Positions 33,020 through 43,629 of a stretch of DNA of 64,000 bases are shown here, in pieces. Every line of letters begins with the position of its first letter. Within the stretch, counting starts at the first letter, position 1. Below the pieces are notes generated by a model. It did no database searches, was not told the DNA's origin, and saw only the letters and a list, made by a program, of their open reading frames with translations. Position numbers and translations under genes: made by a program. This DNA comes from Closterium sp. Naga37s-1 (lineage: Eukaryota; Streptophyta; Zygnematophyceae; Desmidiales; Closteriaceae): positions 248,001 to 312,000 of the forward strand of contig CANJKZ010000020.1 of the NCBI GenBank assembly GCA_947471745.1, given 5' to 3'.

Positions 33020-33792
33020 AGGTATTGTCACAGTAGGCTCAAATGTGCCTAAAACAAAAGATAGAGTGCACAGTCGGATTTCTGCACAGCAACTTTATAC
33101 GTTCACAGCGTTCTTGTTATAGCTCCAAATGACATGCTATAACTTGGTTTTGGAGCGTCTTAACGTAGTCTAGAATAGGCAATTTAGATTGCAAGATTTC
33201 GTCAAGTATTGGGGACGCAACATCACTTTTGAACGAACGGCACTTTGACAGCCACTATAGTCTTAGAACACAAATTAGGAAGAGTTACGAGTTGGGAATG
33301 GCCTTTAAATTATACAAACCCCAAGAGCCAAGGAACAGTGATGTATAAAGAGTGTTGAAACTACCCTCCACAAGGGCCTACACCAAGTGAAATGTTACAC
33401 TACAAAAGGTAATGTAACTATTCTCACTATCTTGAAGTCTACCCATTTCGCGGGCTTCGAGATCACTTGAATCTTGAAATCAAGACTCTGGTTCTTCAAC
33501 ACAAACTCATCCTTTAGTTCTTGAACGTCTGCTGCTCACACCTGCGACACGCCGAACGTTCCACACACGACAAAATAGAAAACCGCACACGACACACAAA
33601 CGACCGCGTGACACGCGACTAGCGATAACTCGCTATTGACTCGACACACACATTCAGCTTTATGACCCATAATTCACACACTATTATAAGCATGAAATAT
33701 ATATTATTTCATGCCCTCATACCAGTCCATGCACACACGCATGCACGCACATGGACAACAAGCCAAGTGCAAACCGTAGGGTTGCACCAACA
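33020..33792 (-). repeat. Element L 3' LTR
   Basis: Reverse complement of a B-type LTR, ending (minus-strand start) TGTTGGTGCAACCC at 33792. The outer few bases no longer match the B terminus, so the left edge is approximate. Confidence 0.85.
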
Positions 33793-33805
33793 ATCTCCCC
33801 CTCGG
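33793..33805 (-). promoter_or_regulatory. Element L polypurine tract
   Basis: Minus strand CCGAGGGGGAGAT, the counterpart of B's tract. Confidence 0.8.
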
Positions 33806-34589
33806 ATGGTTGGCCTTAGGATCTGCTCCTCTCAGTTCAGAGCCATCCCAGCCAGATTGCAACACTTCCTGTGCTGCTATTCCACCAGCCTTTTAATCAT
33901 CATGTCAGCTGGCTGCCCCGTCGTCTTCACGTAGTGCAATTGAACTTCACCCGCAGCCACCATGCTCTTCCTCCAGTGCCATTTCACCCTCATGTGTTTG
34001 GTGAGGCCATGCAACACAGGGTTCTTAGCAAGTGCAATGGCACCCTGGCTGTCACAATAGAGTGGGGTAGGTCCTTGCTGCTCCTCTGCCAATTCAGCCA
34101 ACAAATGCCGCTGCAACACAATCTCCCGTACGACATGGAAGAGTGCCACGTACTCGGACTCGACCGAGCTCCAAGCTTGATCAACCTGCTTCTTGCTCTC
34201 CCAAGCAGTTGGGCCTCCACCAACACAGCAAATGAATCCTCCCACACTTGTCACGTTCTCTGGTTCTGATGCATAAGAAGCATCCAAGAAGGCGGTGAGG
34301 GACAAACGCCCGGGTTCAACACCATCCGCGCCCTTTTGGCGCCTTTGCGCCGCCGCCGGGTATTGCAGCTCAGCAGTCGCTGTTTGGCCAAGGTACTTGG
34401 CCACCCTCATTCCAAGTGCTACCTGCTCCTCATTAGGGCATTGCACAACCCTAACTAACTGCCCGATAGCAAAGGCAACGTCTGTCACAGGTCCACTGGT
34501 GATCCCCGATTGATCCTAGGGTAGGGTTACAGGCACGCCGGCCTGCGGGGGTTATGGGCGCACTCACCCGATAAACAAAAAAGCCCTTT

Positions 34590-34600
34590 TATCCCAGTGG
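34590..34600 (+). promoter_or_regulatory. A-box-like Pol III element
   Basis: TATCCCAGTGG fits TRGYNNARYGG at 10 of 11 positions and is followed by TTAG as in a tRNA D-loop. The second repeat carries a copy (TATCCCAGCGG at 34797-34807). Confidence 0.6.
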
Positions 34601-34643
34601 TTAGTGGCTGGGATTCTGACGTAGTTACAGAGCGAAGGTCTCA

Positions 34644-34654
34644 GGTTCGTATCC
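34644..34654 (+). promoter_or_regulatory. B-box-like Pol III element
   Basis: GGTTCGTATCC fits GGTTCRANNCC at 10 of 11 positions and lies 43 bases after the A box, within the range of tRNA genes and SINEs. Confidence 0.6.
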
Positions 34655-37600
34655 CGGTGTATGCACCTTGGGCATCCTAGTGCGGGGGGGTGTCAGAAGT
34701 CCACTGGTGATCCCCGATTGATCCCAGGGAAGGGTTACAGGCAATTCGGCCTGGGGGGTTATGGGCGCACTCACCCGCTACACAAACAAGCCCTTTTATC
34801 CCAGCGGTCACAAACATCCGGCCGACTGTTGAACGCCACGTACCTGAGGCTGCCCACCAACGAGTGAATAGGCGCCTCTCCTCTTCACCAACGCTCTCCT
34901 CCTCTGGTCCCTTCACACACTTGAACCCAGAAGGGAATAAAGTAGCCACATGGCCTTCACTCTGCCCAAATTTGGTAGCCAAGGCCTCCAGGTACTTCCG
35001 TTGGTGCACTCGCATGCACCGCTTCTCCATGTCGCGTCCGATGTGGAGGCCGAGGTAGAAGTGCCTTGCACTTGAACTTGTCGTGAAGCTTCAGCATCAC
35101 CTCCTTCACGAGGTCAGAGGAGGGTGAGAAGATGAGGATGTCATCCATATAGAACACCATGAAGCTCCTCTGCTCCCCCTCGCTAAGCATGAACAAGGAG
35201 TGATCGGCCGTTGAGGGAGTGAAGCCGATCTCATCCAACACTTCGCGTAGCTTCAAGTACCATTGCCTATGGGCCTGCTTCAACCCGTAGAGGGCCACTA
35301 TGATCATCAAACCCCTCTGGCTGCGCCATAAAAGTCTCTTTCTTCGAGAATGTCGTTGAGGAACGCGGTTGTCACGTTCATCTGCTTCACCACCCATCCT
35401 TTGATGGCAGCCCCCGCGAGTAGGGTTCGCAATGTCGTCGGCTTCACCACAGGAGCAAACAACTCCTTGTAGTCCAACTTCTCCTTCTGCTGGTACCCCT
35501 TGGCCACAAGCCTAGACTTGTAGCGCTCGATCTTGCCGTCAGCGTCGGATCTTAGAGAGCCACTTGGACGTTATCGCCTTACGCCCCTCCAGTAGCTCCA
35601 CCAATTCCCACGTGTCGTTCTCCTCAATGCTCTTCAGCTCGCTCTCCATTGCCTTCTTCCACTCCTAAGTATCACTACTCTCCAAGTCTTCCTTGAGAGT
35701 TGCTGGTTCTCCCGGCATTTCCACCAGAGAGAAGAATGCGAAGGCACACTCCTCGTAGTCACTCTCCTCGTCATCTCCAACCATAAGCGCCGCTCCGGCT
35801 AAGGCTGTCTTGCCCTGCTTTCCCGGCGCATCATATGTCAGCCTATTAGGGGCTTGGACTCTCCTCTTGCCCTTTCCTTCCTCTTCAGCTGCAGGGACTT
35901 GAAGGGTCTCTTGTCGTTGCTGCGGAGTGACTCAAATCCGTGGAGCGCTCGTAGTGCGAGAAGGAAGTGTCGGTGCACGCTCGCTTACTTGCTGCACCTC
36001 CTCCCCCTCTTCATCTCCTTTCCTGGCCTCCTCTCCCCCATTCACAAGAGGAGATTGCCTTGTGATGGTGCTGCCACCACTCATCTCCAAAGGCAGCTCC
36101 ACATGCTCCAAGCCGGAATTCTTCACCCCCCCAAACCGCACGCCTACCTTCGCTTCATTTTCTGCCTTCCACTCCTTGTACATCATGTTCTCTATAATTT
36201 TGCAGTCCTTGCTCACCAAGAACTTCTTGGTGAATGGGTCCCAAAGAAGCCATCACTTGCTGCTTTGAGCCATGTCCAAGTACACAGCCCATATCGCCTT
36301 GGCACCAAGCTTGTTGTGCTGAAGATGCTTAGGCACGAGCGCCATGCACATGCACCCGAACACTCGAAGCATATTCACCTTTGGCTTCCTTCCGATCCAC
36401 TCCACATAGGTCACCCAATTGTCTGATCCCACATAATTCAAGGCTCTGTTCTTGGCCACACACGCACTCCGCACCGCATCAGGCCAGAAATAGTCATGTA
36501 GCCCGGCTTCAATGAGCAACCCGCGTGCCGTCTCCGTGATTGTCCGGTTCGCTCTCTCGGCGATTCCGTTCATTGCAGGGGAGTATGGAATGGCAAGGGA
36601 GTGCCTGCCATTCTTCTTCAGCCACATGGAGAACTCCTGGCTCAGGAACTCTCCCCATCGATTGGTGCGGATAGCTTTCACAAGTCGGTCTTGTTGCCGC
36701 TCCACCATCGGCAACCAATCGGTCTTCGCCGTTTCAGCTACGTCGCTCTTCTTGGACAGCGCGTACACCCAGGTCATGCGGGTGTAGACATCCACAATGG
36801 TGATGAAATACTCAGCTCCAGCAGCTCCAAGCTTCAAGGGGCCCACCACGTCTATCACCACCTCATCAAGCGGTGCCTTAGCCGTTGCCTCCAAACTAGA
36901 GAATGGGAAACGGGTGAACTTGGCTTGCATGCATGTCAGACAGCCAAGTACCTCATTGGGCTCTCTCTTCACACGTATGACAGCCACCATCTCATTCTTC
37001 ACTAGCTGCTGCAATATAGGTAGAGCCACATGCCCCATTCGCCGATGCAAGGTGAGCCAATCTCTCTCCTCCGTAGTCGAAGTCGGATTGGAGAATGCCG
37101 CACTCGCAATAGTGCCTCACTTGCTCTCTCTGTACTCCTCCACTGCTGCCTCGGGGTTTTCTTCACCCTTGGCTGTTGCATCACTCTCCTTGTGATCACA
37201 CAACTTGCTGGTCCCTCCAAGATTGCACTTCATGGACTCTTTCGCCTTGACGCCATCGTTCGCGCCATAGCCGCTACCAACCACTTCACCCTTGGTGCTG
37301 ACGCTTGCTGCCATTTGCCTCTTCTTAGGCATTGGAGCCACAGGGATCTGCCACAACTCATTGTAGACATCCTTGTCCTCGTGAAGGTCCCAAAGAATCC
37401 GTTCGCCAAGCCTCACGGTATAGGTCTTGGCTCCCTTCGAGCTCGTGTCCATTCCGGCCTTTTGCAACCGCCGCACGGAAATCAGGTTCGCTGCAAGGCT
37501 GGGCACCCAAAGCACATTCTTGAGGCCCACCATCTTCCCATCAGCACCCTTGAACATGGCCTTGCCCATGCCTTTCACCTCTGCTCGCTGCCCCAAAGCC

Positions 37601-38666
37601 GATGTGACATGCTTCACCGGAGACGGTTCGAGATCGGTGAGCAAGTCCGCGCGAGGTGTCATGCTATAGGTAGCGCCGTTATCGATCACCAGATAGTCCA
37701 GGGAGTGTAAGGTCACCTTTCCCACAGCAGCAAGTTCCTTAAAGCCTTCATCTCTCTCTGGTCCAGCCGGTGCTTGCGTCGAAACGAAGAAGAATTGGCC
37801 CGGGAAGCGATCGTCCCTCGACTCGCCCTCGTTGTCTTCGCTCTTCATATTTGCAGCACCACCTCCGCGACCGCCACAGCCTCCACAACCTCTTCCTCTC
37901 CCTCCTCCTGCTCCTCTACCCTCTTGGCCTTGGGCAGGGGTCCATCCGTCTGGGAGTTTGTAGCAGTCGCGCCACATATGCCCGCTCTTGTAGCACAAGT
38001 GGCACTCGCCATCGAATTGGCCGCGACCGCGTCCGTGGCTCTTGTTGTCGCTTCCATAACTGCCATTTCCGTGACCACCGTTGTAGTTGCTGCTGCTAAA
38101 TCTGCCTCCTCCTTGTCCTCTGCCCCTTCCACGGCCGTACCCCCGGCCGATGCTTGCTGCCCCGGCGCCATCTGAACCCGCCAACTCACGGCGGCAAAAA
38201 TCATCTTAAAGGATTGCTCGCTTCACGCCTTCAGGAGAATGTACACCCTTGAGAGCAGCCCATGCCTTGGGTCCCTTCTCTGGTTCAAGCTGAAAAGGCT
38301 TGATGTGACGGATCTGGCTGCTCCCCAATGCTTGCCCAAGTAGGAGGTAGCCTGGTGCGCTCTTCCGCACCCACGGGCTCTTCTCCGGGTCGTTCTCGGG
38401 GCACTTCTTTGTTCCTTCCATCACCTCCAAAAGATCATAATGGTCGAATATATTCTCCATCTTGAAGGACTACTCAGCAAAATTGTTAACGTTGAACTGG
38501 TCAAGCCCGAACACTCTTGGTTCATCCCTAGAAGGTCCAAGAATAGGTTGCACGGGTGCCATGGATGAATCACGGGGTTGACCTTGTGCGTGGGCTTCTC
38601 CACTGCCACCCACACCTCTGCCACCCCTTTCTTCAGGTCTAGCCACTGTAAAAAATTCTTCAATGG

Positions 38667-38678
38667 GCTCTGATACCA
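38667..38678 (-). promoter_or_regulatory. Element L primer binding site
   Basis: Minus strand TGGTATCAGAGC, two bases from the LTR as in element B. Confidence 0.9.
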
Positions 38679-38680
38679 CC

Positions 38681-39475
38681 TGTTATAGTCACAATAGGCT
38701 CAAATGTACCTAAAATGAAAGATAGTGCACATTCGGATTTCTGCATAATGACTTTAAACGTTCACAACGTTCTCGTCACAGCTCCAAATGGCATGCTATA
38801 ACTTGGATCTAGAGCGTCTTAATGTCATCTACAATAGGCAATTTATATCGCACGATTTCCTCAAGTATCGGTGACGTAACATCAGTTTTGAACGAACGGC
38901 ACTATGGCAGCCACTATAGTCTTAGAACAAAGATTAGGAAGAGTTACGAGTTGGGAATGACTCCCAGCTCCTACAGACCCGAAGAACCGAGGTACAGCGA
39001 TGTGGAACAGTGACACACTTTCCCCAACCACAAAGAGTATCGAAACTACCCTCCACAAGGGCCTACACCAAGTGAAATGTTACACTACACAAAGTAATGT
39101 AACTATTCTCACTATCTTGATGTCTACCCATTTCGCGGGCTTCGAGATCACTTGAATCTTAAAACCAGGACTCTGGTTCTTCAACATAAACTCATCCTTG
39201 AGTTCTTGAATGTCTGCAGCTCACACCTACGACACGCCGAACGTTCCGCACATGACAAAATAGAAAACCGCATATGACACACAAACGACCGCGTGACACT
39301 CGACTAGCGTTAACTCGCTATTGAATTGACACACACATTCAACATTATGACTCATAATTCACACGTTATTATAAGCATGAGATATATATTATGTCATGCC
39401 CTCATAGCACTCCATGCATACGCATACACGCACACGGAGAACAAGCCGAATGCAAACCGTAGGTTTGCACCAACA
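38681..39475 (-). repeat. Element L 5' LTR
   Basis: 795 bp; minus strand starts TGTTGGTGCAAACC and ends TGTGACTATAACA. Confidence 0.9.
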
Positions 39476-39751
39476 GTGCTGATAATGCGGTTGGATATTG
39501 CCGCCCTCGGGACGTTCTTCTTGTCCGACTTTCGGCACCTCGTGGGATAGGTGGGTTGCTCGTGGGTCCTGTGGTGGGAATGGTTAGTAGGGCTGTGGAT
39601 CAGGAAAGAAAGATGGGTCGTCCAGTCAGTTAGTCTTGACTTGTTCCTGTTCGGTCAAGAACCTCGCTCCTTCACCATGCATTGCATCAAGTGCAACACC
39701 AGTTCCCATCGTGATGACCCTTGCTGCTCCTCTCTGCCCCTCTCTCCTCAG

Positions 39752-39946
39752 GTATCATGCCCTGTGGCAGTGCTATCCAGAGAGAGCGACCCTGCAATGC
39801 CAGTGCAACGAGGTGATTTTCAAGTCCTCTGAAGCTTTCCACTCAGTTGACCCTCTTCCGCTCTTTGTTTTCCCTGACTCGCTAGGTGTCATGCCCCGTG
39901 ACTGTTCTGTCAACAAAGAGTGACCCAACAGTGCCAATGCACGTGA
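39752..39946 (+). repeat. Diverged 60-base repeat coding for a similar peptide
   Basis: Copies at about 39752-39812 and 39886-39946 (134 bases apart) read VSCPVAVLSRESDPAMPV and VSCPVTVLSTKSDPTVPM. Several differences fall at third codon positions or are conservative, which suggests the repeat was once coding. Family unknown. Confidence 0.5.
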
Positions 39947-40384
39947 GCGAGTACCTGAGGGGGGCGATACCTGGGGCATGCATGGAGGTGTTGCCCACAT
40001 ATGGCCATCTCCCCGACCTCACCCACCCTGCGGTTGTTGCTGACGCCATCCAATGCCACGCTGTCACTCCGCTGTGAACCGTGTTGCACAACACTGCACC
40101 ACACCGCACCTCAGTTGATGTGGACCCCATTGCACCAAAATGCGGCACAACACACCACAACTACTGTGAACCTTGTTGTGCAGCACTGCACCGCACCACA
40201 CCCCACCTCATCATGCCGCATAGCACATCGCGGCAGAGCACAGTACCGTGTCGAGGCAGAAGAACAGCCTGGAGACGTCAAGGGGGGCTGCGCAAGGGCG
40301 GCTTGTGTGCTGCCCAATCAAGTTGTACAGTGTTATCTTGCTGCAAAATCCAGTTCAGGGGGAACGGGTGCAGAGGCATTATGC

Positions 40385-40500
40385 ATCAAGTAGCAGGCAG
40401 AAGGCAGCAGACAGCAGGCAGCGGGCAGAGGCACCAGGCAGGAGGCAGAGGGAGAAGGCAGAGGCAGAAGGCAGAAGCAACGGGCAACAGGCAGCAATAG
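40385..40500 (+). repeat. AGGCAG-type simple repeat
   Basis: Irregular purine-rich tandem of GGCAG, GGCAGA and AGGCAGC units. Confidence 0.7.
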
Positions 40501-40808
40501 TGGATGGCACTTCAGTGGCTCTTGACTATCAATTGATTCGTGCAACAGGCAGGGACACATCCGCAAACAATGCTTCAAGTTGGACAGTGGGCATGGGACC
40601 TATTCGCAGACAGCACCAATTTGCTAGCAACTGGCACCAGCAATGGATACAGGTAGTTGCATTCCTGTCACGAAAAGGAAATCACTAATTGTTCAAGGAA
40701 TTGCCATGTACATATTGTAAATATTGTATTTGCCTGGATACTAGACCTCGGAGTTTGATGCCATCATCCCCCCATAACTGGAGGGAAGGCTGAACCCTAT
40801 GCTAAATT

Positions 40809-41280
40809 TTGCAAGACTCGGGTCGTAACCTGTGTGGGCATCTGATTAACAGGATGATTCACCCTTATGAACCTTACTGTAAGGCTAGGTTTGACTATGC
40901 ACCCTTTTTTATCAGAGTGGTCGCTTTTTTTAATCCGCACAACATGGATTTTGGTGTGGAGCGATTGGCACCCCCCATGACTGCCGACCTGATGGAAATC
41001 GACAAGTGATGTGAAGCACCCGACAGCGGAGAAAAAAAAAAAAGCCGTCGAGTTTTGCGGCGCAGCAGGACATCGAATTTCAGCGTGTTGGAAAATGAAT
41101 AAGGCACAAGCGAAAACGTGGCGACTTCGGAGAGGGCGAAAAAAAAGAGAAAATGATGGCGCATATTTAAATCGTCACGACCGGGCAGGCACCAGGGGAA
41201 ATTGCCGAGACAAAAGGAGACTCCGCGACAAAAGACTCTGCACCGACAGGGAAACTCTAGACGGACACCCCCAAAAGTAA
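40809..41280 (+). pseudogene. Possible decayed gag with zinc-knuckle remnant
   Basis: A stretch ending MTADLMEID is followed, in another reading phase, by VEFCGAAGHRISACWK, which looks like a remnant of a retroelement CCHC knuckle and the basic tail after it. No protease or other pol domain follows before element N's LTR. Tentative fossil call; chance resemblance is possible. Confidence 0.3.
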
Positions 41281-41313
41281 GAATTTGCTAAACTTATCAT
41301 AAAAATATACTTT

Positions 41314-41455
41314 TGTCCACTATATGTTTGTATGTTTCATATATATGCATATAGATATAGGCTAGACTAGGGTTTAGTTTCTTATAGGGGATAACAGTTG
41401 ATGATTTTATACTCTCGACTTTTTACCCTGTGCATTTCTCTCTCGATACTTGACA
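41314..41455 (+). repeat. Element N 5' LTR (probable)
   Basis: About 142 bases, TGTCCACTATATG to CGATACTTGACA. The right edge is fixed by the primer site; the left edge is a guess from the TGTC start, with no second copy to check it. Confidence 0.6.
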
Positions 41456-41467
41456 TGGTATCAGAGC
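41456..41467 (+). promoter_or_regulatory. Element N primer binding site
   Basis: TGGTATCAGAGC after TGACA. Confidence 0.88.
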
Positions 41468-41599
41468 TAGGTCAGTATTTCTCTAGCTTCCGCCGCGCCT
41501 AGCCCGAACCTAGCTTGAACCTAGTTGTATTACTGCCGCATGTCTGTCGTCGTAGGCAGGTCCCTCTACGGGCCCCACATTCGTCACCGTAGAGGCCCC

Positions 41600-41960
41600 C
41601 ACAGACTCCGCATTCATCGCTTTAGAGGCCCCCGCGGGCCCCGCGTTCGTCGCTTTAGAGGCCCCCGCGGGCCCCGCGTTCGTCGCTTTAGAGGCCCTTG
41701 CAGGCCCCGCTTTATCGCTTTAGAGGCCCCTGCGGGCCAGGCATTTGTCGCTTTCAAGCCCCCCGCAGGTCTTGCGTTTGTCGCTTACGAGGCCCCTGCG
41801 GGCCCCGGGTTCGTCGCTTTCGAAGCCCCCTCGAGCCCCGCATTCGTCACTTTCAACGCCCTTGCGGGCCCCGCGTTAGTCGCTTTTGAGGCCCCTGCGG
41901 GCCCCGTGTTCGTCACTTTTAAGGCCCTTGCAGGCCCGGCCTTCGTCGCCTTAGAGACCC
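41600..41960 (+). repeat. 33-bp minisatellite in element N leader
   Basis: About eleven units around GGCCCCGCGTTCGTCGCTTT with increasing drift to the right. The unit reads as an 11-residue repeat (GPAFVAFEAPA) in one frame. Confidence 0.85.
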
Positions 41961-42239
41961 TTGATACCCATGGTTCCTCCTCCCCCCTTACTATAGTTGT
42001 TCTCGCCGTTGCTGGCTACAGCTATAGCCATCACTGCCGCTGCTACAGTCGCTGCCGCCTCGAGCTGTAGCTGTAGCCGCCGCCGCCGCCGCCGCTACAG
42101 CAGCCGCAGCTGCCGCTAGTTGCAGTCCCAGTCGCCACCGATGCTAGCTGCAGCCACAACTTCCGCCGCCGCCGTTAGCTGCAGCTACAGCCGCGACCGC
42201 CACTGCTACAGTCACTGCCGCCCCCGCTACAAACGTTGG

Positions 42240-42960
42240 CACCCCTACTACTGCCACTGGCGCCCCCGCTACTGCAACTACGAACATCGCTGCCCCTGCT
42301 AATGCCACTACAGCCACTGCCGTCCCTGCTACAGCCACTACCGCCCCTGCTACAGCCACTACCGCCCCTGCTACAGCCATTTCCGCCCTTCTACATACAC
42401 TGCTGCCCTGCTAGAGGCACTGCCGCCCCTGTTACAGCCACTACCGTCCCTGCTACAGCCACTACCGCCCCTACTACCAGCCACTATCGCCCGTGCAACA
42501 GCCACTGCCGCCCCTGCGACTTCCGCTACTGCCTTTGCCGCACCTACTACAGCCACGGCCGCCCTTCTACAGCCATTACCGCCTTGCTACAGCCACTACC
42601 GTCCCTGCTACAACCACTACATTCCCTGATACAGCCACTGCTGCCCCTGCTACAGCCATTGCAGCACTACTACCTCCACTACAGCCACTGCCGCCCCTGC
42701 TACAGCCGCTGCCGCTCGTGCTACTGCCACTACAGCCACTACTCCCTCTACTACAGCCACTACCGCCCCTGCTACAGCCACTACCACCCCTGCTAATGCC
42801 GCTACTGCCGCTGCTGCCCATGCTATAGCGGCTGCTGCTAGTGCTACAGCCGCTACTGCCAATGCTGTCCTTACTATAGCTGCTGCTGCACCTGCTACTG
42901 CCACTACAGCCCATCCTGTCCTCTGTACAGCCACTCCATCTGCTACTGCCCCTGCTATAA
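42240..42960 (+). repeat. 21-bp minisatellite in element N leader
   Basis: Many imperfect copies of GCTACAGCCACTACCGCCCC plus T, a second repeat family in the same leader. A looser version continues to 43260 and resumes at 50430. Confidence 0.85.
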
Positions 42961-43271
42961 CTCCAACTGCCCCTGATATTGACGTTGCCACCTTGCCGCC
43001 ACAATAGCTGTTGCCATTGCCGCCGCCACTGCTTAGGCAACCAATGCTACCGCCCGTACTGCCATTGCCATTGCCCAGGCCGCTCCCACCACTACATAGG
43101 CTGCTGCCACCACCAGTACTTCTGCCGCCGCCACCGCTACTGCTTAAGCTGCCAGTACAACCGCCCGAACCGCCGTCAGCGCGTCAGTAACAGCGTAGGC
43201 CGCCACCGGCAGCACCACCAGCAGCATACAGCCGCCAGCGAGCGCCAACAACAGCTAGGCTACCGCCAGCA

Positions 43272-43276
43272 AGTGC
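43272..43276. repeat. Target site duplication of element F, left copy
   Basis: AGTGC; right copy at 50425-50429. Confidence 0.9.
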
Positions 43277-43414
43277 TGTCACAATGTAAAAATTAACTAA
43301 ATCAGAAAGTACAAACAAGATATATGCAGAACCTAACCCTAGTGCAAGTACAAAATAACACAAGGGAGAACACCTAGACTAGAACTACACAAGCTATAGA
43401 AATATAGTTTGACA
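43277..43414 (-). repeat. Element F 3' LTR
   Basis: 138 bp; minus strand TGTCAAACTATATTTC to TTTACATTGTGACA. Polypurine tract ACTATGGGGGTG abuts it at 43415-43426. Confidence 0.93.
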
Positions 43415-43629
43415 CACCCCCATAGTCTAGGTGACGGTAGTCCTGTAGAAACAACAAAAGCAAGCAACGGTCACAAGACCAGTCCACAAGAACAAGACAA
43501 ATCCCAGGGTGGAGCTCAAAGTCACCACACACTCCGAGAGCAAGCAAGGGGCCACAAGGCCAGTCCACATGCAGGTATATAGCAAATATATGAGATGCAA
43601 GAGTACAAGACATGCAGGACAAGGCATCC

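Larger units (their letters stand above)
34483..34813 (+). mobile_element. 331-bp mini-element with LTR-like ends and a tRNA-like core
   Basis: Two direct repeats of about 122 bases (34483-34604 and 34691-34812) enclose about 86 bases. Each repeat starts TGTCA, and the second ends CACA. After the first comes TGGCTGGGATTC, which would pair with a tRNA 3' end GAATCCCAGCCA (primer-site-like). Before the second is GCGGGGGGG (polypurine-like). Flanks ACGTC and ACATC are a one-mismatch TSD in element L. These are marks of a minimal LTR element (TRIM/SMART type). The middle also reads like a tRNA, with A and B boxes as in a SINE. A hybrid or a SINE dimer are both possible. Confidence 0.7.
33850..38620 (-). 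pseudogene. Element L gag-pol region (fossil)
   Basis: Right to left: gag with QFNV/FAE and FKMENIFDHYDLLEVMEG-like stretches (about 38200-38640); RG-rich stretch with knuckle CHLCYKSGHMWRDC (about 37970-38015); protease YLVIDNGATYSMT (about 37660-37690); integrase with MHRRMGH and MNGIAERANR (about 36250-37050); linker; RT with VVKQMNVTTAFLND and FYMDDILIF (about 35120-35500); RNase H with LTAFLDASYASEP and DSQGAIALAKN (about 33880-34490). It matches element B domain for domain. Broken in many places. Confidence 0.9.
33020..39475 (-). mobile_element. Element L: old copia element of the B family
   Basis: Minus-strand element with LTRs of about 773 bp (left, 3') and 795 bp (right, 5'), primer site and polypurine tract. 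Over the first 200 bases the LTRs differ at roughly one base in eight, so L is the oldest LTR pair here. Parts in order: gag, CCHC knuckle, protease, integrase, linker, RT, RNase H. Many breaks (about eight or more). No TSD can be found. A 331-bp mini-element lies in its RNase H region. Confidence 0.93.
39476..41313. other. Unrecognised sequence between L and N
   Basis: No intact gene. It holds a diverged repeated peptide (39752 and 39886), a CACAACACTGCACC-type simple-sequence stretch (about 40080-40210), an AGGCAG-type purine-rich run (about 40385-40500) and, at 40809-41280, a stretch that may be a decayed gag with a zinc-knuckle remnant. A few C- or T-rich AG-ending stretches (such as near 39750) resemble 3' splice sites, so decayed host exons are possible. 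Confidence 0.4.

Noticed and set aside
34570-34660. A functional tRNA gene
   Set aside because: A and B boxes are present, but I could not form a proper acceptor stem and anticodon arm; it lies inside a repeat inserted in an old element.
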